Shown: positions 17,314-25,877, counted from the stretch's first letter. The stretch is DNA of 49,309 nucleotides from Gluconacetobacter asukensis (GCF_014174375.1 NZ_JABEQE010000023.1:1-49309), one strand, 5' to 3'. Program-made: numbers and translations. The notes: generated by a model not told the origin, from the letters alone.

Positions 17314-18411
17314 ATGAGCGAGACAGGTTCCTCTTTTTCCGGGGCAGAGCCCTTCACGCTGGCGGTTGACGGCATGGGGGGGGACGGCGGTCCGGAAGTT
17401 GTGGTGGCCGGCTTGGCGATTGCTGCCGACAGGCACCCCGGCACACGGGTTCTGCTGATCGGGGATGAGCACCGTCTGACCGAGACACTGGCCCGCCACC
17501 CCAAGGCCGCCGCGATCTGCACGGTGCGCCCCGCTGGCAGTGCCATCCCCATGGACATGAAGCCGACGGCCGCGCTGCGCGTGCGGGATTCGTCGATGCG
17601 GCTGGCAATGGATGCCGTGGCGCAGGGCGAGGCCCTGGGCGTGGTATCGGCCGGCAACAGCGGCGCGATGCTGGCGCTGGCCAAGATTGTCATCAAGACC
17701 CTTCCCGGTGTCTCCCGTCCCGCCATGGCGGCCATCAGCCCGACGCTGAAGGGCGATGTCGTGATGCTGGACCTGGGCGCCAATGTCGCCTGTGACGCGC
17801 GCAACCTCGTCGAATTCGCGGTGATGGGCGAGGCCTTCGCCAAGGCGGTGCTGGGCCTGCCCGCGCCGACCATCGGCCTGCTGAATGTCGGGTCCGAAGA
17901 GGTGAAGGGCGACGAGAAGCTGCGCCAGGCGGCCGAGATCCTGCGCAACAGCCCCCTGGCAGCGCAGTTCCATGGCTTCGTCGAAGGACATGACATCACC
18001 GCCGGCACCACCGACGTGGTGGTGACCGACGGCTTTACCGGCAATGTCGCGCTGAAGACCGGCGAGGGCGCGCTGAAGATGGCGTTCGTCCTGCTGCGCC
18101 AGGTCTTCCGCTCGGGCCTGCTGGCCAAGCTGGGCTACCTGCTGGTGCGTCCGGGACTGGAGCGCATGCGCGAATGGCTGGACCCGCGCCGGTATAATGG
18201 CGCGGTATTCGTCGGCCTCAATGGTGTCGTGGTCAAATCGCATGGCGGGACCGACGCCGAAGGCTTTGCATCGGCGGTGGATGTTGCCATGGATATGGTA
18301 TCGCACCGGTTCAACGAGAGCATAAGGGACCAGATCTCCCGACTGGAGACGCTGTCCGTCATGCGGCCGGGCGTGGAAAAGGAACAGCCGGCGGTCGCAG
18401 CCGTAAGCTGA
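17314..18411 (+). CDS. plsX: Phosphate acyltransferase PlsX
   Basis: A 365-residue enzyme that converts acyl-ACP and phosphate to acyl-phosphate at the start of phospholipid synthesis. Visible signatures are LAVDGMGGDGGPEVVVAGL at the N-terminus, SAGNSGAMLALAKI, LDLGANVACDARNLVEFAVMG, GLLNVGSEEVKGDE and VVVTDGFTGNVALKTGEG. ATG 17314 has GAAGG 5 bases upstream; TTG 17287 or GTG 17290 would add nine residues. fabH follows 54 bp later. Confidence 0.96.
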   Translation: MSETGSSFSGAEPFTLAVDGMGGDGGPEVVVAGLAIAADRHPGTRVLLIGDEHRLTETLARHPKAAAICTVRPAGSAIPMDMKPTAALRVRDSSMRLAMDAVAQGEALGVVSAGNSGAMLALAKIVIKTLPGVSRPAMAAISPTLKGDVVMLDLGANVACDARNLVEFAVMGEAFAKAVLGLPAPTIGLLNVGSEEVKGDEKLRQAAEILRNSPLAAQFHGFVEGHDITAGTTDVVVTDGFTGNVALKTGEGALKMAFVLLRQVFRSGLLAKLGYLLVRPGLERMREWLDPRRYNGAVFVGLNGVVVKSHGGTDAEGFASAVDVAMDMVSHRFNESIRDQISRLETLSVMRPGVEKEQPAVAAVS

Positions 18412-18465
18412 CCCGCCCCGCCGGGGCGGTGCGTCTCCATCGCGGGGGCGAGGGCCGGGCTTGGA

Positions 18466-19443
18466 ATGATGGGAATGATGGCGAGACGTTCGCTTATGGT
18501 CGGGTTTGGCGGGTATCTGCCGGACCGGATCGTGACCAATGACGAGCTGGCGGCTCGCCTCGAGACTTCGGACGAATGGATACGGGCCCGTACCGGGATC
18601 GGCCAGCGTCATATTGCCGGGCCGCAGGATACTGCCGTCAGCATGGCGGCGGCCGCGGCGACGCGGGCGCTGGAGTATGCCGGTATGGCGGCGGCGGATG
18701 TCGGCGCCGTCATCGTTGCGACCAGCACGCCGGACCAGGCTTTTCCCGCCACCGCTGTCCGGGTGCAGGCCGAGCTGGGAATGCGCGGCGGCTTCGGCTT
18801 CGATATCGCGGCGGCGTGCTCGGGCTTCATCTATGCGCTGACCGTGGCCGACTCGCTGATCCGGAGCGGCCAGACGGATTCGGCCCTGGTGATCGGCAGC
18901 GAAGTCTATTCGCGCATTCTCGACTGGTCGGATCGCGGCACTTGCGTGCTGTTCGGCGACGGCGCGGGCGCCGTGCTGCTGAAGGCCGGGGATGCCGCGC
19001 AGCCGGCCGGCATTCTGTCCACGCATCTGCATTCGGACGGCACGACGGGCGACCTGCTCTATGTCGATGGCGCGGTGGGGTTGCGGGAGCAGTCCGGTTT
19101 CCTGCGCATGCAGGGGCGCGACGTGTTCCGCCACGCGGTGGCCAAGCTGTCATCCTCGGTGGACGAGGTGCTGCAGGCCAATGGCCTGGCCTATGCCGAC
19201 GTGTCGTGGCTGGTGCCGCACCAGGCCAATCTGCGGATTATCGAGGCTGTTGCCCGCAAGCTGGAACTGCCGCCCGAGCGCGTGGTGGTGACGGTCGACA
19301 AACATGCCAATACCTCGGCGGCGTCGATCCCGCTGGCGATGAACGAGGCCGTGCGCGACGGGCGCATCCGCAAGGGCGACCTGGTGCTGATGGAAGCGCT
19401 GGGCGGTGGTCTGACCTGGGGATCGGCCCTGGCACGGATCTAG
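18466..19443 (+). CDS. fabH: Beta-ketoacyl-ACP synthase III
   Basis: A 325-residue condensing enzyme starting fatty-acid synthesis from acetyl-CoA and malonyl-ACP. The Cys-His-Asn triad is Cys118 (AAACSGF), His252 (VPHQANLRI) and Asn282 (KHANTSAASIP). GFGGYLPDRIVTNDELA and GDGAGAVLL are also typical. The first Met could be 18466, 18469 or 18478; ATG 18478 (MARRSLMVGFG) gives the most usual N-terminus, and no strong Shine-Dalgarno decides. The stop TAG runs straight into structured repeat copy 3. Confidence 0.96.
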   Translation: MMGMMARRSLMVGFGGYLPDRIVTNDELAARLETSDEWIRARTGIGQRHIAGPQDTAVSMAAAAATRALEYAGMAAADVGAVIVATSTPDQAFPATAVRVQAELGMRGGFGFDIAAACSGFIYALTVADSLIRSGQTDSALVIGSEVYSRILDWSDRGTCVLFGDGAGAVLLKAGDAAQPAGILSTHLHSDGTTGDLLYVDGAVGLREQSGFLRMQGRDVFRHAVAKLSSSVDEVLQANGLAYADVSWLVPHQANLRIIEAVARKLELPPERVVVTVDKHANTSAASIPLAMNEAVRDGRIRKGDLVLMEALGGGLTWGSALARI

Positions 19444-19539
19444 GGGCTGGCCGGGAATGCGCGCTGGTGGCGATCCGGCGCGCGTTTCCTGTGTTTTGTG
19501 GCACTCTCGCTCACCAGCCCGCATTTCCGGTCAGCTTCC
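19444..19539 (+). repeat. Structured dispersed repeat, copy 3 (internally deleted), abutting fabH stop
   Basis: It begins directly after the fabH stop TAG: GGGCTGGCCGGGAATGCGCGC, TGGTGGCGATCCGGCG, then jumps to GTGGCACTCTCGCTCACCAGC and the right terminal repeat GCATTTCCGGTCAGCTTCC. Compared with copy 4, the central stretch with hairpin 1 and the left arm of hairpin 2 is lost. Weak similarity to the copy 4 flank continues to about 19575. It occupies much of the fabH-ihfA gap. Confidence 0.75.
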
Positions 19540-19634
19540 ACGCCCCTACGCCGTCAGGGAGGGGGCTTTCGGGGCCTCTAAGGTGGCTTGCCGGGCACCG
19601 AACGTGAAAAAATAGTGCGGCTTAACGCATTGAA

Positions 19635-19664
19635 TTGACGCGTCCTCGTCGCATGCCATAGTTT
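19635..19664 (+). promoter_or_regulatory. Candidate ihfA promoter
   Basis: TTGACG (19635-19640), an 18-bp spacer and TAGTTT (19659-19664), ending 6 bp before the ihfA ATG. If used, transcription would start at or near the start codon. No Shine-Dalgarno is visible between this element and ATG 19671, consistent with a leaderless or very short-leader mRNA. Confidence 0.4.
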
Positions 19665-19670
19665 TGCGGC

Positions 19671-19988
19671 ATGAGCACCGTGACCCGCGCCAGTCTGGCA
19701 GAGCATATTTATAGTCAGGTCGGACTCTCCCGTAATGAGTCGGCCGACCTTCTCGAACATGTGCTCGAGCGCGTCGCGAAGGAGCTCGAGGGCGGGAATA
19801 CCGTCAAAATCAGCGGATTCGGGACGTTCTCCGTCCGTCAGAAGGGGCGCCGGACCGGCCGCAATCCGAAGACGGGCGTGGAAGTGCCGATCCTGCCGCG
19901 ATCGGTCCTGGTCTTCCGCCCCAGCCAGCTTCTGCGGGCGCGCGTCAATGGCCGGCAGGTCGACGGCATCGAGGATGACGGTGAATGA
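19671..19988 (+). CDS. ihfA: Integration host factor alpha subunit
   Basis: A 105-residue HU/IHF-family DNA-bending protein. [29 protein letters not shown] and the beta-arm region [24 protein letters not shown] fit the alpha subunit, as does the gene order fabH-ihfA-merR known in alphaproteobacteria. IHF bends DNA sharply at specific sites for recombination, replication and sigma-54 promoters. A possible promoter lies immediately upstream with no clear ribosome-binding site. The stop overlaps the MerR start (ATGA). Confidence 0.94.
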   Translation: MSTVTRASLAEHIYSQVGLSRNESADLLEHVLERVAKELEGGNTVKISGFGTFSVRQKGRRTGRNPKTGVEVPILPRSVLVFRPSQLLRARVNGRQVDGIEDDGE

Positions 19989-20659
19989 GCATTCTCAGCA
20001 CCGGGCAGGAGGACTGGCCGGATTCCGGCATGCCGGAGCCCGGCGAGGGTGCCGACCCCCACGTGCTCGATGACGCAGCCGGCGCCGGCCGCCTGAAGAA
20101 GGCGCCCCATGCGTTCCGCACCATCAGCGAAGTGGCGGACGAGCTGCATGTGCCGCAGCATGTGCTGCGTTTCTGGGAGACGCGGTTCAGCCAGGTCCGC
20201 CCGCTGAAGCGGGGCGGTGGCCGGCGCTATTATCGTCCCGACGATATCGAATTGCTGCGCCGGATCTCGGACCTGCTCTATGTGCAGGGTTATACGATCA
20301 AGGGGGTGCAGCGCATGCTGCGCGAGGGTGGAGACGCCGGCGCACCCTATGCCGCGACGCCCGCCGAGGCGGCGGAAGAGCTTGATCTGGCGCCTCACGC
20401 TTCGCCGGCAGCTGACGCCGCGCCTGTGGCGGTGGAGCCGGTGGATAGCGGCATTGTGGTGGAAAGCGTGGTCGAATCGGTCGTGGTCGTGACGGCGGAG
20501 GCCGAATCGGCTGAGCCGGCTCCTGCGATTCCGGTTGAGGAAACGGCTGCAGACTCCTCGGAGATCGAGCGAATCCATCGCGAGAACCTGATCCTGAAGG
20601 ACAGTCTGCGCGGGATTCTGGTGGAATTGCAGGCCCTGAGGCGGTTGATTCCGGTCTGA
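19985..20659 (+). CDS. MerR-family transcriptional regulator (ihfA-linked)
   Basis: A 224-residue protein with a MerR-type HTH at residues 44-115 ([27 protein letters not shown] ... [30 protein letters not shown]). There is no metal-binding cysteine set of the MerR/CueR type. The middle is Ala/Val/Glu-rich and low in complexity; the C-terminus ([23 protein letters not shown]) is a likely coiled coil for dimerisation. This family regularly follows ihfA in alphaproteobacteria. It overlaps ihfA by 4 bp, so it is co-translated. Targets are unknown. Confidence 0.88.
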   Translation: MSILSTGQEDWPDSGMPEPGEGADPHVLDDAAGAGRLKKAPHAFRTISEVADELHVPQHVLRFWETRFSQVRPLKRGGGRRYYRPDDIELLRRISDLLYVQGYTIKGVQRMLREGGDAGAPYAATPAEAAEELDLAPHASPAADAAPVAVEPVDSGIVVESVVESVVVVTAEAESAEPAPAIPVEETAADSSEIERIHRENLILKDSLRGILVELQALRRLIPV

Positions 20660-20742
20660 ACCGGATTTGGTGCCAGATTGGTGGCACTCATGGGTTGCGG
20701 AGTATGGCGCACGCTGCTACACGGCGTGTCGTCGCAGACGGA

Positions 20743-20816
20743 CGGGCAGTAGCGCAGCCTGGTAGCGCATCAGTCTGGGGGACTGGGGGTCGTGGGTTCG
20801 AATCCCGCCTGCCCGA
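20743..20816 (+). tRNA. tRNA-Pro (anticodon GGG)
   Basis: A full cloverleaf can be drawn: acceptor stem CGGGCAG/CTGCCCG with A73, D stem GCGC/GCGC, anticodon stem TCAGT/ACTGG, loop CTGGGGG with anticodon GGG at 20777-20779, 5-base variable loop and T arm GTGGG-TTCGAAT-CCCGC. The CCA end is not encoded. It decodes CCC/CCU. It lies 83 bp after the MerR gene and does not seem to carry an integrated element: the downstream gene is an ordinary permease on the other strand. Confidence 0.96.
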
Positions 20817-20902
20817 TATTCCCGTCTGCGACCATTTCCCTTGGTAAAATCGACGGATAGATGACTTGGGGCGCGGTTCGCGCCGGCTTGACGCCGGCCG
20901 GT

Positions 20903-22072
20903 TCAGCCCAGGCTTGGGTCCGGCAGGTCGTCGATCTCCTCGCGCTCGGCGCGCGTGGGGTCCTGGATGCGGTCGCGCGTCCAGTTGCGCCAGATCAGGT
21001 GCAGGACCGACATGATGGCGGGCCCGATGAACAGGCCCAGCAGGCTCCAGCTTTCCACCCCGCCCAGAATGCTGACCAGGACCCACAGGAAGGGCATCTG
21101 GGTCGATCCGCCGATCAGCGCGGGCCGGACGAAATGGTCGGCGAAGAAGATGACGGCCATGCCCAGGCAGAAGATGACGAGGGCGGCGATGACCGTCCCT
21201 TTGACCAGCAGGGCTAGTGCGACCAGCGTGACGGCGATGACGGCGCAGAACGGGATCATGGCCGCCACGGCGGTGAAGACGCCGAACAGGAACGGGTGCT
21301 GGGCGCCCGCGATCAGGTAGGCGACGCCCATCAGCGCGCCTTCGCCCAGACCCACCAGCACCAGCCCGGCGACCGTGCCGTGGATCGAGGCCACGATCTG
21401 CTCGGCGATGGTCTCGCCCCGCTTGCCGAAGGCCCGGCGCGAGACCACCAGGCATTGGCGGGTTACCACGTCGCCATCCTTCAGCAGGAAGAACAGGGTG
21501 AGGATGGTGAAGATGAACAGCAGGCCGCGATGGAAGACCTGCGTCCCCACCTGCTGCGTCATGCGCATGCTGCGTCCGATATTGAACGAATGCAGCAGTT
21601 CCGAGACATCCTCCGGGTCCTGCAGATGCTGCTGCCACCAGTTGGTGATGGCCGAGGCGCCGGCGGGCAGGCGGCGGAGCCAGCCCGGCACCGGCACGCC
21701 CGAATGGCGCGCGATGTCGGCCCAGTTCAGGACGCCCTGGGCCTCGCGCCCGGCCTCCAGTGCGAACAGGCCCATCGGAATCAGGAAGATGAGGGCGATT
21801 GCCGTGGTGAACAGCAGCGGCAGGGTGATGCCGTCGGGCCGGAACTTCCAGCGATCGCGGATGGTGACATAGGGCGGCCATGCCGCGATGGCGAAGATGA
21901 CGCCCCAGATCAGCGACGGCAGGAACCCCCGGACCGTATAGAGCCCCAGGGCAACGAAGGATGTGGCCAGCAGCCCGCGGGCGATGCGCTGCACCTTGTG
22001 GCGTTCGCGCATCTGGCGGAACGGCGACCGGTCCATGGGGGGGACGATCGCGGGGCTGGCGTGGTCCGTCAT
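20903..22072 (-). CDS. AI-2E family transporter (YdgG/PerM-type membrane protein)
   Basis: A 389-residue polytopic membrane protein of the AI-2E exporter-like superfamily. Hydrophobic segments lie near residues 30-75 (paired), 155-180 and 210-340. Motifs are LPSLIWGVIFAIAAWP, FTILTLFFLLKDGDVV, EGALMGVAYLIAGAQHPFLFGV and the C-terminal IGPAIMSVLHLIWRNW typical of the family. Members export autoinducer-2 or ions, or have unknown substrates; none is shown here. ATG 22072 has AAAGGA 5 bases upstream, better placed than ATG 22075. It starts about 20 bp after the oligopeptidase B stop, in the same transcript. Confidence 0.88.
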   Translation of the reverse strand: MTDHASPAIVPPMDRSPFRQMRERHKVQRIARGLLATSFVALGLYTVRGFLPSLIWGVIFAIAAWPPYVTIRDRWKFRPDGITLPLLFTTAIALIFLIPMGLFALEAGREAQGVLNWADIARHSGVPVPGWLRRLPAGASAITNWWQQHLQDPEDVSELLHSFNIGRSMRMTQQVGTQVFHRGLLFIFTILTLFFLLKDGDVVTRQCLVVSRRAFGKRGETIAEQIVASIHGTVAGLVLVGLGEGALMGVAYLIAGAQHPFLFGVFTAVAAMIPFCAVIAVTLVALALLVKGTVIAALVIFCLGMAVIFFADHFVRPALIGGSTQMPFLWVLVSILGGVESWSLLGLFIGPAIMSVLHLIWRNWTRDRIQDPTRAEREEIDDLPDPSLG

Positions 22073-22092
22073 CATGATCCTTTGCTCGGGCG

Positions 22093-24171
22093 TCACGGCA
22101 GCTTCGTGCCATCCGCCGCCCAGATGGCGAAGGCCTGAATCAGGGCGGCCTCCTTCAGCGCGTCGAAACGGCCCGACGCGCCGCCATGGCCGGCTTCCAT
22201 ATTGATGCGCAGCATGATCGGGCGCGGCGAAATGGTATGTTCCCGCAGGCGGGCCACCCATTTGGCTGGCTCCCAATAGGTCACGCGCGGGTCCGACAGG
22301 CCGCCGATGGCCAGGATGGCGGGGTAGGGGCGCGGGCCCACCTGTTCGTAGGCGGCGTAGCCGGCGATCAGGTCATAGGCGTCCGGGTCCTCCAGCGGAT
22401 TGCCCCATTCCGGCCATTCCGGCGGTGTCAGGGGTAGGCTGGTGTCCGACATGGTGTTCAGCTCGTCCACGAAGGGTACCACCGCCACGATGCCTCCGAA
22501 CAGGTCGGGGCGCATGTTGGCGATCGCCCCCATCACCATGCCGCCGGCCGAACGGCCATCGCTGACGATCCGTCCGGCGCGGGTGAAGCCAGTGGCGACC
22601 AGATGTTCGGCGCAGGCGATGAAATCGGTGAAGCTGTTGGGCTTGTTGCGCCCGCGTCCGCCGAGGAACCAGTTCCAGCCTTTCTCCGACCCGCCCCGCA
22701 CGTGGGCGATGGCGTAGAACCAGCCCCGGTCCACCAGGCTGAAGACACCGGTGGAGAAGGTGGGCTCGATCGCATGGCCATAGGAGCCATAGCCGTAGAG
22801 CAGCAGCGGGGCGGAGCCGTCCAGTGGAGTGTCGTGCCGCCCCAGGACGGTGATGGGGACTTCGGTGCCGTCGGGGGCGGTGGCGGTCAGACGCCAGCTT
22901 CGATACTGCGCGGGATCATGGCCCGACGGGACCTCCTGGCTTTTCAGCAGGTGGCGGCTCCGGCTGTGCATGTCGTAGGCGTACCACTGCCGTGGCGTGG
23001 TCGGCGACTGGTAGACGTAGCGCAGTTCGGTCGTGTCGTATTCGTAGGAGCCCGAGAAGGACAGCACGTAGGCGTCCTCGTCGGAGGACAGCACATGGTC
23101 CACGCCGTCCGTGGGGCGGATCACCAGCGCCGTGTTGGCATCGCGGCGCTCGCGCCAGACCAGGTGGCCGGCGAAGGCGACGCAGTCGGTGATGTAGCGG
23201 CCGGGCTCGTGGGGTACCAGGTCGCGCCAGTTTTCCCGTGACAGGGCGGTGTCGGGCGTTTCCATCAGTTTGAAATCGACCGCGCCGTCGGCGTTGGTCA
23301 GGATCGCGAACCGATCGCCCCAGTGGCTGAGTGTGTAGAGCACGCCGCTGCGGCGGGGCTCGACGCAGACGGGTTCGGCCTCGGGGCGTGTGCCGGGGAT
23401 CAGCCAGGATTCGGACGTGTCCTGGTTGCTGGCGGAGATGACGATCCACCGTCCAGAACGGCTGGCCTCGACCCCGATGAAGAAGCCCGGATCGGATTCC
23501 TGATAGACCAGCACGTCCTCGTCGGAGCCGATGCGGCGGCGATAGATCTGCGTCGGGCGGCCGTGCGCGTCGCGCCAGGTCCAGAACAGGTATTGCGCGT
23601 CGGGCGAGAAGGCGAAATTGCCGCTGCAGCTTTCGATGGCCGGCCCGACCGGCGCGCCGCTGGCGATGTCGCGGATGATGACGCGATAGACTTCGGAGCC
23701 CTGATTGTCTTCGGCATGGGCGAACAGGCGGTGATCGGGGCTGTGCGTCGCGGTGGCGACGGCGAAATAGTCGTGGCCCTGCGCTGCGCGCTCGACATCC
23801 AGCAGGATGGTTTCCTCATCCGGCCGGCCGGCCGGATGGCGGGCATGGACGGGGTGCTGCGCCCCGGTGTTGTAGCGCATGTAATAGCGCCAGGGGCCGT
23901 GCGGCAGGGCGGGATAGGTTTCGTCCTCGCGGATGCGGCCGCGCATCTCGGCGACGATGGTGGCCTGCAGGGCCTCGGTCGGCGCCAGGATGGCGGCGGT
24001 ATAGGCGTTTTCGGCCCGCAGGTGGGCTGCGATGTCCGCGCGCAGCAGGGATGGGTCGCGCAGGACGGCCTGCCAGTTCTCGTCCTTCATCCAGCCATAT
24101 TCGTCCACGCGCACGCGGCCGAGCTGGGTGATCGTCTGAGGCTCCTTGCGGGCGACCGGGGCGGTGGTCAT
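22093..24171 (-). CDS. ptrB: Oligopeptidase B (S9A serine peptidase)
   Basis: A 692-residue cytoplasmic oligopeptidase with no signal peptide, cleaving short peptides after Arg/Lys. The propeller half starts at DEYGWMKDENWQAVLRDP and holds ENAYTAAILAP. The catalytic half shows HVRGGSEKGWNW, Ser in SDGRSAGGMVMGA, Asp in GLSDPRVTYWEP and His in EAGHGGASGR, the sequence typical of PtrB rather than prolyl oligopeptidase. The start ATG 24171 has GGAGAGAG upstream. It is followed by the AI-2E-type gene about 20 bp later. Upstream lies structured repeat copy 4. Confidence 0.95.
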   Translation of the reverse strand: MTTAPVARKEPQTITQLGRVRVDEYGWMKDENWQAVLRDPSLLRADIAAHLRAENAYTAAILAPTEALQATIVAEMRGRIREDETYPALPHGPWRYYMRYNTGAQHPVHARHPAGRPDEETILLDVERAAQGHDYFAVATATHSPDHRLFAHAEDNQGSEVYRVIIRDIASGAPVGPAIESCSGNFAFSPDAQYLFWTWRDAHGRPTQIYRRRIGSDEDVLVYQESDPGFFIGVEASRSGRWIVISASNQDTSESWLIPGTRPEAEPVCVEPRRSGVLYTLSHWGDRFAILTNADGAVDFKLMETPDTALSRENWRDLVPHEPGRYITDCVAFAGHLVWRERRDANTALVIRPTDGVDHVLSSDEDAYVLSFSGSYEYDTTELRYVYQSPTTPRQWYAYDMHSRSRHLLKSQEVPSGHDPAQYRSWRLTATAPDGTEVPITVLGRHDTPLDGSAPLLLYGYGSYGHAIEPTFSTGVFSLVDRGWFYAIAHVRGGSEKGWNWFLGGRGRNKPNSFTDFIACAEHLVATGFTRAGRIVSDGRSAGGMVMGAIANMRPDLFGGIVAVVPFVDELNTMSDTSLPLTPPEWPEWGNPLEDPDAYDLIAGYAAYEQVGPRPYPAILAIGGLSDPRVTYWEPAKWVARLREHTISPRPIMLRINMEAGHGGASGRFDALKEAALIQAFAIWAADGTKLP

Positions 24172-24299
24172 CGTCTCTCTCCATCGCTGTCCGACCGGAA
24201 GCCGGGACCAGCCGCGAGCATACAAGACCGCCTGTGGAAGGGACAGAGGGGGACGTGACAGAGAGAGTGGGCGCCCGTCGGCGACGGCAAGAGCACGGT

Positions 24300-24462
24300 A
24301 GAACCTGCCTGGAAATGTGGGCTGGTGAGCGAGAGTGCCGCGAAGCGGCACGGCCGTCGTGTGTTTCCGAGCACCGAAGCGGAGCGACCTTCAGGTCGTG
24401 AGCACCGAAGCGCAGAAAATGCCCGTCGGATCGCCACCAGCGCGCATTTACAGGCAGGTTCT
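24300..24462 (-). repeat. Structured dispersed repeat, copy 4 (complete), overlapping a stop codon
   Basis: A 163-bp element between ptrB and the DUF3574 gene. On the minus strand it reads AGAACCTGCCTGTAAATGCG at its start, and the same ends in inverted form (AGAACCTGCCTGGAAATGTG) at the other side. Internal hairpins: CGACC-TGAA-GGTCG and GTGCCGC-TTC-GCGGCAC. The first base of the element is the last base of the DUF3574 stop TGA. Plus-strand flank at the other end is TA. It is the best-preserved copy together with copy 1. Confidence 0.82.
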
Positions 24463-24899
24463 CAGAAGGTTTGGCAGTTGGGGCGGATGATTAGTCCGAC
24501 GGATTGCTGCTGGAAGTCGCGGCGATACTCCGCGCGGATGGCGTCCAGTCTGGCAGCGAGGCCGGGAGTGTCGGCTTCGGCGGCGATCCAGACGATGCGC
24601 GATGGTTCGGAGGTGATCTGCTGGCTGGTCCGGTCCCGCCACTGGCCGCTGGCCTGGAACACGCTCAGCCCGTCGGGAAAGCGCGGCGTCACCGACCGGG
24701 CCAGGAAATCGTGCCATTGCGCGTCGGTGACCGGGCTTCCGTCAGGGCGGGTCAGGCCGAACAGTAGCGAGATTTCGATACCCGGCCGGGCGCCGAATCG
24801 CGCGCAGGCCAGGGCGCCGATCGCCGGCCTGTCAGGGGTTGCCGGCGCGCAGGCGGCCAGCGTGAGCGATGCCGCCAGAAGGCTTGGCGCTACCCGCAT
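24462..24899 (-). CDS. DUF3574 lipoprotein
   Basis: A 145-residue predicted lipoprotein: short signal peptide with lipobox LAAC (Cys17), then a DUF3574-type domain (EISLLFGLTRPDGSPVTDAQWHDFLARSVTPRFPDGLSVFQASGQW ... SRIVWIAAEADTPGLAARLDAIRAEYRRDFQQQSVGLI). The family function is unknown. The ATG shares a base with the Nudix stop (TGATG), so it is translated with that gene. Its stop codon overlaps repeat copy 4. The C-terminus NCQTF may have been left unaltered by the repeat insertion. Confidence 0.85.
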   Translation of the reverse strand: MRVAPSLLAASLTLAACAPATPDRPAIGALACARFGARPGIEISLLFGLTRPDGSPVTDAQWHDFLARSVTPRFPDGLSVFQASGQWRDRTSQQITSEPSRIVWIAAEADTPGLAARLDAIRAEYRRDFQQQSVGLIIRPNCQTF

Positions 24900-25750
24900 C
24901 AGGCGAAGGCCGGATTGTCCAGCCCGGACAGTCCCGCGCGCAGGCGGTGCCCGTCCGGACTGTCGGGATCGATCAGCCCGTGGCGGAGGAACAGGTCGAT
25001 CAGTACCAGATTGACGTTGAACTTGAACGCGTCGCCCTCCCGCACGATCCGCCAGGCCTCGTGCAGGGGCATCAGCGTGAAGAATTCGACCTCGCCATCG
25101 GTGGGGACGGGCACGAAATCGGGCGGCAGGTCCAGCTCGTAGCAATGCAGCACGTCGCGGCGTAGCCCTTCGGGCCGTTCCATGGCGTAGCGGATGGTGG
25201 CCGTCGGCGTGGCGCGGGCGATGAGGGCGGGAGCGATGCCGGCTTCCTCGGCTGCCTCCTTTTCCAAGGCCTGGCGGGGCGAGTGGCCGGCGGGGATGCC
25301 GCCGGCGACCAGATGGTCCAGCTTGCCGGGGTCCAGGCGCTTGTTCATGGCGCGGCGGCCGACCCACAGATGCAGCCCGTCGGGGCGCCGGACCAGCCCG
25401 TTCATGTGCACGCCATGGGCGATCAGCCCGAACAGGGGCAGGGCGCCCCGGTCGATGCGTGCGATGGGCGGTGCCTCCGCCGTCGGGGCGACGTCGAACA
25501 GTTCGTGGTGGGAGCGGTAGATGCCGTCGGCGGCCAGCGCCTCGCCCAGTCCTTCCAGCCGGGTGGGGTCGTCCAGCACCAGCGCGCCGTCCTGCCGGTG
25601 CAGGCCGCGCCGTTCCAATTCGGGCACCAGGGCGGGCGCGATCCAGCCGGCCGGGGCATTCCCAAGGCGGAAGGGTGTGCGGTCGCCGGGCAGACGTGCG
25701 GTGTTGCAGGAATCGAGATGCCGGATGAAGGGGGCGGCGTCCGATGTCAT
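24899..25750 (-). CDS. Nudix hydrolase with DUF4743 N-terminal domain (thiamine pyrophosphokinase-like)
   Basis: A 283-residue protein. The N-terminal half (FRLGNAPAGWIAPALVPEL ... LGEALAADGIYRSHHELFDV) matches DUF4743. The C-terminal half is a Nudix domain with box GGIPAGHSPRQALEKEAAEE, where the usual GX5E glutamate is His and the Arg is Lys, but the metal-binding Glu set (KEAAEEAG) is kept. Related eukaryotic and bacterial proteins are annotated thiamine pyrophosphokinase-related or act on oxidised thiamine diphosphates, so a housecleaning role is possible. AAGGAG precedes ATG 25750. It is divergent from the ABC exporter (127 bp). Confidence 0.87.
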   Translation of the reverse strand: MTSDAAPFIRHLDSCNTARLPGDRTPFRLGNAPAGWIAPALVPELERRGLHRQDGALVLDDPTRLEGLGEALAADGIYRSHHELFDVAPTAEAPPIARIDRGALPLFGLIAHGVHMNGLVRRPDGLHLWVGRRAMNKRLDPGKLDHLVAGGIPAGHSPRQALEKEAAEEAGIAPALIARATPTATIRYAMERPEGLRRDVLHCYELDLPPDFVPVPTDGEVEFFTLMPLHEAWRIVREGDAFKFNVNLVLIDLFLRHGLIDPDSPDGHRLRAGLSGLDNPAFA

Positions 25751-25877
25751 GCCGGTCTGCTCCTTGTGCGTGGGGATGGCATACCGGGTGGGAAAGGGTG
25801 TGACAATCCTGCCGCGCCAGCGGTCCGAGCGGGGCTGGCGGTTTGCAAATTCGCCCTCGCATGCCACATCCAGTGGC

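Noticed and set aside
20743-20816. tRNA-Pro as an integration site of a genomic island
   Set aside because: No integrase and no direct repeat of the tRNA 3' end found nearby; flanking genes look ordinary.
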